A DNA stretch of 64,000 bases from Acidobacteriota bacterium. GTDB lineage: Bacteria; Acidobacteriota; Terriglobia; Bryobacterales; Bryobacteraceae. Both the position numbers and the translations under genes were made by a program. Below are positions 51,217 through 59,293 of the stretch, piece after piece (position 1 is the stretch's first letter; every line of letters begins with the position of its first letter). The stretch is from contig JAPKZB010000092.1 in assembly GCA_026393985.1 (NCBI GenBank), positions 62,001 to 126,000 of the forward strand, in the 5' to 3' direction. The notes under the pieces are model-generated. The model ran no database searches, had not been told where the DNA came from, and saw nothing but the letters and a program-made list of their open reading frames with translations.

Positions 51217-51768
51217 ATGCCCGACCCCACCCGCGACTCAACCGGCGTCAACAGCCCGGAGGAGGCGGAGCGGCAGAACCGCTTCGTGCAGGAAAACCTG
51301 CGCCGCGTGTTCTTAATCATCTATCGAATTGTCGGTAACGTGGCGGATGCGCAGGACTTAACGCAGGAGGCCTTTATCAAGGCGCTGCAGCGCGGCGACC
51401 AGTTGAAGGATACACAGAAAGCGTCCCAGTGGCTGTCGCGCATTGCGCACAACACGGCGATCGACTTTCTCCGGCGTCACGGCCGGGTGAATTTTACCGA
51501 GATTGACGCTCTGATCGATCCGCTGCAGATGCCCGCCGAGCGGAATCCGGAGAGCCAGTTGCTTCGGGGCGAGCAGCAAAAGTATCTCGAGGACGGTCTG
51601 CGGCTGTTGACGGTCAAGGAGCGGACCGCGCTGCTGCTGCGCGATGTCGAAGATCTTCCCGCCGAGCAGGTGGCGCAGCGCCTCGGTTGTTCGATGGCGA
51701 CGGTGCGCAGCCACATCGCCAACGCTCGCATTAAGTTTAAGAGGTACATGGAAAGGAGGAAAGCCTGA
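51217..51768 (+). CDS. RpoE-type ECF sigma factor
   Basis: This is 183 residues from ATG 51217 (MPDPTRDSTGVNS), which has AGGA ten bases upstream. A GTG start at 51187 adds ten residues and is possible. Region 2 reads VFLIIYRIVGNVADAQDLTQEAFIKAL and ASQWLSRIAHNTAIDFLRRH. Region 4 reads LTVKERTALLLRDVEDLPAEQVAQRLGCS and MATVRSHIANARIKFK. It redirects RNA polymerase under envelope stress. The stop overlaps the next start (TGATG), whose product is its likely anti-sigma factor. Confidence 0.93.
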   Translation: MPDPTRDSTGVNSPEEAERQNRFVQENLRRVFLIIYRIVGNVADAQDLTQEAFIKALQRGDQLKDTQKASQWLSRIAHNTAIDFLRRHGRVNFTEIDALIDPLQMPAERNPESQLLRGEQQKYLEDGLRLLTVKERTALLLRDVEDLPAEQVAQRLGCSMATVRSHIANARIKFKRYMERRKA

Positions 51769-52361
51769 TGCAACATCCCGATCTTGCCGATCTGGCCCTG
51801 TTTGCCGGCCGAGACCTTCCCTGGTTCCAGCAGTGGACGGTGGGTCGCCACGTCTCCCACTGCCCGGCCTGTTCGGTCGAGGTGGCTTCGTTTCGCAAAA
51901 TGCTGTCGACCGGGCTCGATGGAGAGATGGCGCCGCCGGTCGCCTGGGAGCCGCTGGCTGCCGAGATGAGCGCCAATATCCGGCTGGGCCTCGAGGCTTC
52001 CGAAGCCATTGCCGCCTACCGGCAGCCTGCCTCGGCCCCTTCCCCGCGTGAGGAGCGGTGGTTGAACTGGCGCGCCGCGGCCTTGGTCGCCTCGCTTACC
52101 GTGGTGGCGAGCACCGGTTGGTGGTTTGCCGTGAGTGAGAAAAAGCTAAACCAGCCCGTGGCCGTGGTTACCGAGCCGGCGGTGGTGGAGGCGACCGATT
52201 CTGGAGTGGAGATCTCGGATGGCAACGGGACGCTCGAGCTGCGCACCCCTGCCTCGCGGGCCTCGTTTGTCTCGGTCAGTACCCACGGCGCCGCGACCAC
52301 GCGCTACACCGACGCCGAAACCGGGCAAATCACGATCAATCATGTCTATCTGGATGATTAG
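51768..52361 (+). CDS. Membrane anti-sigma factor with zinc-finger-like motif
   Basis: This 197-residue protein has an N-terminal HxxxCxxC motif (H28, C32, C35 in GRHVSHCPAC), as in zf-HC2 anti-sigma factors. A membrane helix follows (about 101-122, WRAAALVASLTVVASTGWWF) and then a short extracytoplasmic tail. It should bind and hold the ECF sigma factor encoded just upstream. It is translationally coupled to that gene, and its end overlaps the next gene by about 20 bases. Confidence 0.85.
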   Translation: MQHPDLADLALFAGRDLPWFQQWTVGRHVSHCPACSVEVASFRKMLSTGLDGEMAPPVAWEPLAAEMSANIRLGLEASEAIAAYRQPASAPSPREERWLNWRAAALVASLTVVASTGWWFAVSEKKLNQPVAVVTEPAVVEATDSGVEISDGNGTLELRTPASRASFVSVSTHGAATTRYTDAETGQITINHVYLDD

Positions 52362-53493
52362 AGTCCTCCTCGCCGTTCTTCTGGCTGCTTCCGCCTTCGG
52401 GCAGGAGACGGTGCTCGACCCGGCGTCTTCGTTCAAGATCAACTTCCCGCAGGATTCGCCGGTGACGCTGGTGAGCTTCGACCTGGGCGGTTCGAAGGCG
52501 ACGGTGCGCGGCGGGGCGATGGCGCTCGATCTCAACTCTGGCCTGCTGCTGCGCAACAGTTCGGGTAAGCGCATCCGGGGCGTCACGCTGCTCGTACTGG
52601 CGCAGGATTTCTCTCCGGGCGGGCGGGGTTCGGTGGCGGTGCCGGCGGTGGATGTGGCGCCGGGGGAAAACTTTCCGGTCCGGATCGACCTGCGGATGCT
52701 GCGGCCGCTGGCGGCGGGCCACGGACCGCTCGTGCAGGTGCTGCTCGATGGGGTGCTGTTCGAAGACCTTTCGTTTTTTGGGGAAAACCGCCTGAACTCG
52801 CGCCGGTCGCTGACGGTTTGGGAGCTCGAAGCCCGGCGGGACCGCAAACACTTCCAGCAGCTGCTCGAGGCGCGCGGCCCCGAGGCGCTGCAGCGGGAGT
52901 TGGTGGCCTCTGTGGGCCGGTTGCAGGAGCGGCCGCGGCTTGACGTGCAGATCTCCCGGCGAGGCCGGCTGCCGCGTCCGGCCGGGGCGCCGGCGACGGT
53001 CTATGAACCGGAACACGCCGTGCAGTTCTCCTTCCTCCGCCTGCCGGACGCTCCGATTGGACTGACCGGCGGCGCGGCCAAAGTGGCCGGCAACGAAGCC
53101 AAGGCTCCGAGCATCGATATCGTCAATAAGCAGAGCAAGGCGATTCGCCATCTCGAGCTCGGCTGGGTGGTCGGGACGCGCGACGGGGCGGAGTTTCTGG
53201 CCGGGACGCTGCCGGCCGATGTCCAGCTGGCTGCCAACGGCAAGACTACCGTTCTCGACGAGGCGGCGCTGCGGCTGACGAGCCGCACGGGCTCGCGCGT
53301 GGTGATCGATAATCTGGTAGGGTTTGCGCACTCGGTGGAGTTTGCCGATGGCCAGTTATGGATTCCATCGCGGGCGGCTCTTGAAGATCCCCGCCTGGCC
53401 CGGCTGCTGCCGCCTTCGCCCGAAGAGCAGCGGTTAGTAGAGCTGTACCGGAAGTCCGGCCTCAAAGCGCTGCTGGCCGACCTGCGAAAATAG
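52342..53493 (+). CDS. Exported protein of unknown function in the ECF sigma operon
   Basis: This is about 383 residues from ATG 52342 (MSIWMIRVLLAVLLAASAFG). ATG 52354 is an alternative. After the signal peptide the protein is beta-rich: SPVTLVSFDLGGSKATVRGGA, GVTLLVLAQDFSPGG, IDIVNKQSKAIRHLELGWVVG and SRTGSRVVIDNLVGFAHSVEF. The two halves look alike (fibronectin/Ig-like sandwiches). A final helical part ends EEQRLVELYRKSGLKALLADL. Operon position suggests it is a sensor or effector of the envelope response. A longer frame from 52219 runs antiphase through the anti-sigma gene and was rejected. Confidence 0.75.
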   Translation: MSIWMIRVLLAVLLAASAFGQETVLDPASSFKINFPQDSPVTLVSFDLGGSKATVRGGAMALDLNSGLLLRNSSGKRIRGVTLLVLAQDFSPGGRGSVAVPAVDVAPGENFPVRIDLRMLRPLAAGHGPLVQVLLDGVLFEDLSFFGENRLNSRRSLTVWELEARRDRKHFQQLLEARGPEALQRELVASVGRLQERPRLDVQISRRGRLPRPAGAPATVYEPEHAVQFSFLRLPDAPIGLTGGAAKVAGNEAKAPSIDIVNKQSKAIRHLELGWVVGTRDGAEFLAGTLPADVQLAANGKTTVLDEAALRLTSRTGSRVVIDNLVGFAHSVEFADGQLWIPSRAALEDPRLARLLPPSPEEQRLVELYRKSGLKALLADLRK

Positions 53494-53497
53494 AGGC

Positions 53498-53725
53498 GTG
53501 GACTTTTCGAGCCTCATTGGAACTTCGCCCGAGCAGCTTTCCATCGCCCAGCGTCGCGCCTTGACGGGGCTGTGGGGCGCTTACCTGCTCTACACGCCCC
53601 AAAATCTGGCGCTCCGGGAGATTGCCGCCATCGGCCCCACCGTGGCCGACTGCGCCGGGCAGTTGGCGCAGCGTGGACTCAACCCCGGCGAGTACGAATT
53701 CCTGCCCTTCACGCCGGCTTATTAG
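53498..53725 (+). CDS. 75-residue conserved-looking small protein
   Basis: GTG 53498 begins MDFSSLIGTSPEQLSIAQRR, followed by ALTGLWGAYLLYTPQNLALRE, IAAIGPTVADCAGQLAQRG and LNPGEYEFLPFTPAY. Composition is balanced and protein-like, mostly helical, soluble, with no signal peptide. It starts four bases after the exported protein's stop, so it probably belongs to the sigma/anti-sigma operon. No family is recognised. Confidence 0.6.
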   Translation: MDFSSLIGTSPEQLSIAQRRALTGLWGAYLLYTPQNLALREIAAIGPTVADCAGQLAQRGLNPGEYEFLPFTPAY

Positions 53726-53768
53726 TGCGGCGCCTTGCGCGCCCGGGCCTGCGCCAGCGCGTCGCGGG

Positions 53769-54161
53769 TTACCCCGACTGCTTTGCGAGGCGCGCGGCAA
53801 AGCGTTCGACGTTGATGATGAACCGTTCGTGCGTGCCCTCGCCGACAATGCCGTGCGGCCCGTGGCACTCGACGCGGTAGTAGACCCGCCGTTCCCGCGC
53901 TTCGAGCACCTCGGCCGTAAAACGGACCGCCGCGCCCAGCGGCGCGGCCGCGACGTGCCGGACGTTCACCATGGTGCCCACCGTGTCGTAACCCTCCGGC
54001 AGCAGATTGACAATGGCGTCGCGGGCGGTCATCTCCATCGAGGCGATCATCCACGGGGTGCCGAGCACGCGAGCGTTCTCGTTGCCCAGAAACCGGATGG
54101 CGTTTTTGTCATCGACCGTGAGTGTGATCTCGTGCTTGACCCCAACGGGAATGAAAAACAT
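53769..54161 (-). CDS. Hotdog-fold thioesterase (FlK-like)
   Basis: This is 130 residues. Segments are VGVKHEITLTVDDKNAIRFLG, TPWMIASMEMTARDAIVNLLP, TVGTMVNVRHVAAAPLGAAVR and FTAEVLEARERRVYYRVECHG, with EGTHERFIINVERF at the end. The arrangement of TPWMIASME, V-N-V-R-H and G-x-G-T-H-E is that of the fluoroacetyl-CoA thioesterase-like family (Thr, Glu and His catalytic residues). It probably hydrolyses a short acyl-CoA in the cytoplasm. It is divergent from the LacI gene. Confidence 0.85.
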   Translation of the reverse strand: MFFIPVGVKHEITLTVDDKNAIRFLGNENARVLGTPWMIASMEMTARDAIVNLLPEGYDTVGTMVNVRHVAAAPLGAAVRFTAEVLEARERRVYYRVECHGPHGIVGEGTHERFIINVERFAARLAKQSG

Positions 54162-54216
54162 GGTGAATCCATCATGATGCCCTATTCGCGGACGGTTTGG
54201 GGCGCGGCTGGCTCGC

Positions 54217-54222
54217 TATACT
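54217..54222 (+). promoter_or_regulatory. Consensus -10 element before the LacI gene
   Basis: TATACT lies 11 bases before the ATG at 54234. TTGGGG (54197-54202) is only 14 bases upstream, and an offset -35 near 54193 fits better. Transcription would start within about five bases of the ATG, giving a nearly leaderless message. An AGGG also precedes the ATG, so another upstream start is possible. Confidence 0.35.
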
Positions 54223-54233
54223 ACAGGGTAACG

Positions 54234-55229
54234 ATGCCGACCATCTACGACGTCGCCAAACGGGCGGGCGTCTCGACCTACACGGTCAGTTCCGTGCTCA
54301 ACAAATCGGCTTTTGTCAGCCCCGAACTGACGGCGCGTGTAGAGAAAGCGGTCCGGGAGCTCGACTACACGCCCAACGCGGTGGCCCGCAGCCTGCAAAC
54401 GCGGAGCACGCGGACGATCGGGATGTTGATCCCCGACATCGGGAACCCGTTCTATGCCATTGTCGCGCAGGGCGTCGAAGATACGCTCCGCCAGGAGGGT
54501 TACTCGCTCATCCTGGGCAGCACTTACGACCATGTCGAGGAACAGTCGCGGTATCTGGGCGTGTTCCGGTCGAAGTTGATTGACGGGCTGTTGATTTACG
54601 TTGCCGCCGGCGATCAGAGCGAGGTGCAGCGGATGGTGGAGGCGCGCAAGCCGGTGGTTTTCGTGGGCCGTCTGCCGCGGGGCTACACCGCCGATTCGAT
54701 TACGGCCGACAATGTAAAGGGCGTTCAACTCATGCTCGATCATCTGATCGGCAAGGGGCACCGGGACATCGCCATGCTGCTCGGCCACCACTCGCTGTCG
54801 ACGGTGACCGAACGTGTCGAGGGCTGGAAGCGGGCTATGAAGCGGCACGGCATCAAAGCGCGGCCGGAGCTGATTATCGAAGGCGATTGGAGCGAGGCCT
54901 CGGCCTACGCCGCCACGCAGGGGCTGTTGCAGTTGCCGGGGCGGCCCACGGCCATCTTTGCCGTGAACTTTCCCATGCTCACCGGCGCGCTGCGGGCGAT
55001 TCGCGAGGCGGGCTTGCGCTGCCCCGAGGATGTGGAGGTCGCCTGTTCGGACGACTACGACTGGCTCGACCTGTTTCATCCGCCGATCTCGACCATCATC
55101 CAGCACAACTACAACATTGGGGAAGAGGCGGCGCGGATGGTGCTGCAGCGCATCCGGCAGCCGGAGCGGCCGTTTCAGCAGACGACGATTGAGCCCCATT
55201 TACGCATCCGCGGCGAGAGCGCGCCATGA
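54234..55229 (+). CDS. LacI family transcriptional regulator
   Basis: This is 331 residues from ATG 54234. The helix-turn-helix and hinge read MPTIYDVAKRAGVSTYTVSSV, SPELTARVEKAVRELDYTPN and AVARSLQTRSTRTIGMLIPDI. The periplasmic-binding-like effector domain follows, with NPFYAIVAQGVEDTLR, GHRDIAMLLGHHS and VACSDDYDWLDLFHPPIST. It lies 12 bases upstream of the third DUF1549 gene and in the same direction. It probably controls this operon in response to a sugar-like ligand, the only functional hint for any of the three modules. The frame from 53622 that includes 204 extra residues is a shadow extension. Confidence 0.93.
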   Translation: MPTIYDVAKRAGVSTYTVSSVLNKSAFVSPELTARVEKAVRELDYTPNAVARSLQTRSTRTIGMLIPDIGNPFYAIVAQGVEDTLRQEGYSLILGSTYDHVEEQSRYLGVFRSKLIDGLLIYVAAGDQSEVQRMVEARKPVVFVGRLPRGYTADSITADNVKGVQLMLDHLIGKGHRDIAMLLGHHSLSTVTERVEGWKRAMKRHGIKARPELIIEGDWSEASAYAATQGLLQLPGRPTAIFAVNFPMLTGALRAIREAGLRCPEDVEVACSDDYDWLDLFHPPISTIIQHNYNIGEEAARMVLQRIRQPERPFQQTTIEPHLRIRGESAP

Positions 55230-55241
55230 AATAATGGTCGC

Positions 55242-57365
55242 GTGACCCTGCGGATTTTCAGCCTTGTCCTGTTTGTTGCCGCCCTTCCGGCGCAGCCTCC
55301 CAAGCTGAAGCTGTGGTCGCTGCAGCCGGTTGCCCCGCCCGCCGTTCCGGCGGGCGCCCCGCATCCGGTGGACGCCTTTATCGGGGTGCAGCACCAAGCC
55401 AAAGGTCTGCGGCCCAACGGCCCGGCCGATAAGCTGACGCTACTGCGCCGCGCGACGTTCGACCTCACCGGACTGCCGCCAACGCCCGCCGAACAGGACG
55501 CTTTTCTGGCCGACAACTCCCCCACGGCCTACGAAAAGCTTCTCGACCGCCTGCTGGCCGACGAGCAGCACGGCGTTCGCTACGCCCGCCACTGGCTCGA
55601 CGTCCTGCGCTACGCCGATATGGATGGCAACGACGGCGGGGTGATGCCGGCGAGCGGCAGCATCTGGCGCTGGCGCGACTGGATGATTCAGGCGCTCAAC
55701 GATGACATTCCCTATGACCAGTTCGTCCGGGCGCAGATCCTGGGCAATCGCCACGGCGGCCGGCCCACGCTGACCGTCTTTGGCACCCGCGCCCGCGCCG
55801 AGGCGATGCCGCAGGATCAGTTTGCGCTCGGGTTTCTCTCCCGCGCCGCGCTCACCGGCAACGACCGCGATCAGGACATCGCGATTCAGGCCGTCGAAAC
55901 CATCTCCTCGGCCTTCCTGGGCATGACCGTGGCCTGCGCCAAATGCCACGACCATCGCTTCGACCCGATCAAGCAGTCCGACTACTACGCCATGAAAGCG
56001 CTGTTCGATCCGCTGGCGCTGCGGACGGTGTCGCTGGCGACCCCCGAACAGATCTACGCCTACGGCAAGGCGGTGGACGCTTACCGGCGGCGGAAGGAGC
56101 CCGTGGACCAGGCGATTGAAAAGCTCATTGCCCCCTACCACGAGAAGCTCTACGCCGAGCGCGTTTCGATGTTGCCGCCCGACGTCCGGGCGATCGTGCT
56201 GAAGCCCGAACGCAAGCGCACCGAAGCCGAACAGAAGATTGCCGACGACTACTTTCCGGTGCTCCGCATCGATCCGCCGAAGATGAAGGCCATCATGCCG
56301 GCCGAGGTGGTGAAGGCCTACGATGCGCTGCTCAAAGAGCAGCGGGAGATCAAGGCGCCGGCGGGCTTGGAGTCGCACGTCATTGTAGAAGAGGACGCCG
56401 CGCGCCTGCAGCGACCCACCTACATTCTCACCTCGGGTGACCCGGCCAAGCCGGAGAAGGACAAACCGGTGGCCCCGGGCTTTCCCTTTCAACCGGCGGA
56501 CACGGACTTCCGCTACGGCCGCCGCGAAGGCTTTGTGGACTGGCTGACGGACAAGGAGAATCCGCTGTTTGCCCGGGTGGCGGTGAACCGGGTGTGGCAG
56601 CGGCATTTCGGCCAGGGGCTGCAGAAGTCGCCGAGCGACTTCGGGCTGCTCGGCGGGCGCCCCACCCATCCGCAGTTGCTCGACTATCTGGCCAGCGAGT
56701 TCACGCGCCATAACTTCAGCATGAAGTGGCTGCACAAGTTTCTGATGACCTCGGCGGCCTACCGGATGGACTCCCGGCCTGTTGCGGCCAATCAGAAGAT
56801 CGACCCGGCCAATGACCTGCTCTGGCGCTTCCGGCTGCAGCGCCTTGAAGCCGAACCGCTGTGGGACGCAATTTTGTCGAGCGCCGGCGAGCTCGACCGG
56901 ACCATTGGCGGCAAGTCCTTTCAGATAGTGAAGACCGACAGCAAACAGAGCATCTTCTTGCCGAAGGACGGGACGTTTGCAGCGCGGAAGAATCGCCGGG
57001 CAGCGTACATGACGCGCGGCTACATCCCAAGTACTGAGGTGATGGCGCACTTCCTGCAGTCGTTCGACGTCGATGACGGCCGGACGCCGTGCCCGGTGCG
57101 GACGCAGACCGTGACGGCGCCGCAGGCGCTGTTTTCGATGAACGATCCATTGATTGAAGACGCCACGGCGAAGCTGGCCGCGCGGGCCCGGAAGGCCGGG
57201 GACCTGCCGGCGGCGGTGCAGTTGGCGTATCGCGAAACGATCGGCCGTCCGCCGTCGCCAGCCGAACTGGACCGGGCGCTGAGCTACCTGGGCGGTGACG
57301 CGGCGAAGTTGGAGGGCCTGGCGTGGCTGCTCTACAACCTGGATGAGTTCCTGTTTGTCCGCTGA
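55242..57365 (+). CDS. DUF1549/DUF1553 protein (module 3)
   Basis: This is 707 residues from GTG 55242, with signal peptide TLRIFSLVLFVAALPAQP. DUF1549 begins almost at once (VDAFIGVQHQAKGL, LLRRATFDLTGLPPTP, YARHWLDVLRYADMDGNDGG) and contains CAKCH (C232, C235, H236). DUF1553 runs from about GFVDWLTDKENPLFARVAVNR to FLFVR. It lacks the N-terminal cytochrome C domain of the module 2 copy and the Ig-like domains of module 1, so it has just one haem-type motif. It is cotranscribed with LacI upstream and DUF1501 downstream. Confidence 0.9.
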   Translation: MTLRIFSLVLFVAALPAQPPKLKLWSLQPVAPPAVPAGAPHPVDAFIGVQHQAKGLRPNGPADKLTLLRRATFDLTGLPPTPAEQDAFLADNSPTAYEKLLDRLLADEQHGVRYARHWLDVLRYADMDGNDGGVMPASGSIWRWRDWMIQALNDDIPYDQFVRAQILGNRHGGRPTLTVFGTRARAEAMPQDQFALGFLSRAALTGNDRDQDIAIQAVETISSAFLGMTVACAKCHDHRFDPIKQSDYYAMKALFDPLALRTVSLATPEQIYAYGKAVDAYRRRKEPVDQAIEKLIAPYHEKLYAERVSMLPPDVRAIVLKPERKRTEAEQKIADDYFPVLRIDPPKMKAIMPAEVVKAYDALLKEQREIKAPAGLESHVIVEEDAARLQRPTYILTSGDPAKPEKDKPVAPGFPFQPADTDFRYGRREGFVDWLTDKENPLFARVAVNRVWQRHFGQGLQKSPSDFGLLGGRPTHPQLLDYLASEFTRHNFSMKWLHKFLMTSAAYRMDSRPVAANQKIDPANDLLWRFRLQRLEAEPLWDAILSSAGELDRTIGGKSFQIVKTDSKQSIFLPKDGTFAARKNRRAAYMTRGYIPSTEVMAHFLQSFDVDDGRTPCPVRTQTVTAPQALFSMNDPLIEDATAKLAARARKAGDLPAAVQLAYRETIGRPPSPAELDRALSYLGGDAAKLEGLAWLLYNLDEFLFVR

Positions 57366-57378
57366 CGAAACGAAGCCA

Positions 57379-58734
57379 ATGCTTACCCGACGCAAACTCC
57401 TCCGCCTGGCTAACGGTTTTCTCGGCACCGCCGTGGGCAGCCTGTGGGCCGCCGATGGCCGGCTGCCCGCCGCGCTGCTGCCGGGAGCGCCCCGGGCCAA
57501 ATCGGTCATCTACATCTTCCTGTGCGGCGGCATGAGCCACATCGACACCTTCGACCCGAAGGACAACAAGTACGCCGGAACGATGATGGACGCCATCGGC
57601 TTTGGGGACAACAACGCGCCGATGAAGCGGCCGGTGATCCCGATTCTGCGGACCTATAAGCGGTACGGCCAGGCGGGGATTCCGGTGTCGGACTGGTTTC
57701 CGCACGTGGGCGGGGTGATTGACGAGTTTGCCGTGGTGCGGTCGATGTACTGCCACCAGACGAACCATTTTCCGGCGGTGATTGAGCACAGCACGGGCAA
57801 GCCGCTGCGGCAGTTTGAGCACCCGTCGCTCGGCAGTTGGGTGACGTATGCGCTGGGGTCGGCGAACAAGAACCTGCCGAGTTTTGTGAACATCGGGCGG
57901 CCTTCGTCGCCGGTGCAGCTGACGGGCGGCTACCTGGGGGCGCGCTACTCGGCGACGCCGTTTCAGCCAGGGGATACGCCGATTCCGAACCTGGCCGCGC
58001 CGGCCTCGGCGACGCGCGCCGAGCGGGACCGGCAGATGGAGGCGCTGACTGCGTTGAACGCGGAGTTCCGGGCCGAGTATGCGCTCGACTCCGAGATTGC
58101 GGCGCGGGTGCAGGCGTATGAGTTAGCAGGGAATCTGATGCGAACGGCCCCGGCGATTGTCGATTTTGAGAAAGAGCCGGGCCACGTGAAGGCGCTCTAC
58201 GGAGTTGGCGAGAAGGAGACGGACGACTTCGGCCGGCAGCTGCTGCTGGCGCGGCGGCTGGTGGAAAACGGGGTGCGGTTTATTCAGCTGTGTCACGCCG
58301 GGGGCGGCAACGGGTCCTGGGACGCGCACGGGGATATGGAGACGCACGCGCCGCTGTGCCGGGCGGTGGATAAGCCGGTGGCGGGGCTGATTCAGGACCT
58401 GAAGCAGCGCGGCTTGCTTGATGAGACGCTCGTTGTGTTTACGAGCGAGTTCGGGCGGACGCCGTGGTCACAGAACACGACCGGGCGGGACCACAACGGC
58501 AAGGGGTTTTCGACGCTGCTGGCCGGGGGCGGCGTGCGGGGGGGCGTGGTGGAAGGGGCGACGGATGAGGTGGGCTACAAGGCGGTGGACAAGCCGCACT
58601 ACATCAGCGATTTGCAGGCGACCATATTGCAGCAGATGGGCCTGAATTATAAGAAGATGGACTTCAATACGAACGGCCGGGCCTTCCATCTGATCGAGGA
58701 AGGCACCGGACCGATCCAGGCGATTCTGCGTTAG
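57379..58734 (+). CDS. DUF1501 secreted protein (module 3)
   Basis: This is 451 residues from ATG 57379. The leader MLTRRKLLRLANGFLGTAVG is Tat-like. The family pattern follows: SVIYIFLCGGMSHIDTFDPKD, PVSDWFPHVGGVIDEFAVVRS, GGNGSWDAHGDMETHAPL, FTSEFGRTPWSQ and GRDHNGKGFSTLLAGGG. It starts 13 bases after the DUF1549 stop, and its end overlaps the RidA gene by four bases on the other strand. The upstream extension to 57295 lies inside the DUF1549 gene and was rejected. Confidence 0.9.
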   Translation: MLTRRKLLRLANGFLGTAVGSLWAADGRLPAALLPGAPRAKSVIYIFLCGGMSHIDTFDPKDNKYAGTMMDAIGFGDNNAPMKRPVIPILRTYKRYGQAGIPVSDWFPHVGGVIDEFAVVRSMYCHQTNHFPAVIEHSTGKPLRQFEHPSLGSWVTYALGSANKNLPSFVNIGRPSSPVQLTGGYLGARYSATPFQPGDTPIPNLAAPASATRAERDRQMEALTALNAEFRAEYALDSEIAARVQAYELAGNLMRTAPAIVDFEKEPGHVKALYGVGEKETDDFGRQLLLARRLVENGVRFIQLCHAGGGNGSWDAHGDMETHAPLCRAVDKPVAGLIQDLKQRGLLDETLVVFTSEFGRTPWSQNTTGRDHNGKGFSTLLAGGGVRGGVVEGATDEVGYKAVDKPHYISDLQATILQQMGLNYKKMDFNTNGRAFHLIEEGTGPIQAILR

Positions 58735-59168
58735 AGGATTTCGAAGATCGCTTCGACTTCGACGGCGGCGCCGGTGGGCAGCGAGGCGAAGCCAAGGGCG
58801 GAGCGGGCGTGGAAGCCGTCGCCGGTTTTGCCGAAGACTTCGTGGAGGAGGTCTGAGGCGCCGTTGATGACGAGGTGCTGTTCGATGAACTCGGGGGCGG
58901 AGTTGACGCAGCCGAGGACCTTAAGGACGCGGAGGCCGTCGAGGGTGCCGTGGGTGTTCCAGACGGAGTTGAGAATTTTGGCGGCGCATTCGCGGGCGGC
59001 GGCGTAGCCTTCTTCGGTGGTGACGCCGGCGCCGAGCTTTCCTTTGAGGGTGCTGACGTGGCCGGAACTGAGCAGTTGGTTACCGGAGCGGATGCAGAGG
59101 TTTAGGTAGCCGGGGGTCTGTTTTTCAAAGACGAGGCCGAGGCTTTCGGCGCGTTGTTGGGGGGTCAT
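58731..59168 (-). CDS. RidA/YjgF family protein
   Basis: This is 145 residues. NLCIRSGNQLLSSGHVSTLKG, GYAAARECAAKILNSVWNTHG and LKVLGCVNSAPEFIEQHLVIN are typical RidA segments. GARSALGFASLPTGAAVEVEA-like text (HARSALGFASLPTGAAVEVE) holds the Arg and the terminal Glu of the active site. RidA-type proteins hydrolyse reactive imines. This copy has the longer N-terminus of the YjgF-like paralogues. It is divergent from the metal-efflux locus. Confidence 0.88.
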   Translation of the reverse strand: MTPQQRAESLGLVFEKQTPGYLNLCIRSGNQLLSSGHVSTLKGKLGAGVTTEEGYAAARECAAKILNSVWNTHGTLDGLRVLKVLGCVNSAPEFIEQHLVINGASDLLHEVFGKTGDGFHARSALGFASLPTGAAVEVEAIFEIL

Positions 59169-59293
59169 CGCTTCATTGTAATGGGTTCGATGGCGATGGG
59201 CGGGGGGTAACTATCTTGGATTGCAGTGGCGTTTTTTATGGCGATCGGGTTACGCTTAATTTAAGTCCGTTAGTTAAAGTTTTTTCTTTATCT
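59169..59293. promoter_or_regulatory. AT-rich divergent promoter region of the metal-efflux locus
   Basis: This 125-base gap between the RidA and TolC-type starts becomes strongly AT-rich from about 59228 to 59300, in sharp contrast to the GC-rich surroundings. It includes the near-palindrome CTTAATTTAAG (about 59253-59263). No exact -35/-10 pair can be fixed. The region is the natural place for metal-responsive control of the locus. Confidence 0.4.

Noticed and set aside
53622-54233. 204-residue upstream extension of the LacI frame
   Set aside because: LacI proteins begin with the helix-turn-helix at 54234, and the extension is antisense to the thioesterase.
55440-57509. 689-residue minus-strand frame
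   Set aside because: Antisense to the module 3 DUF1549 gene, which has clear domain motifs.
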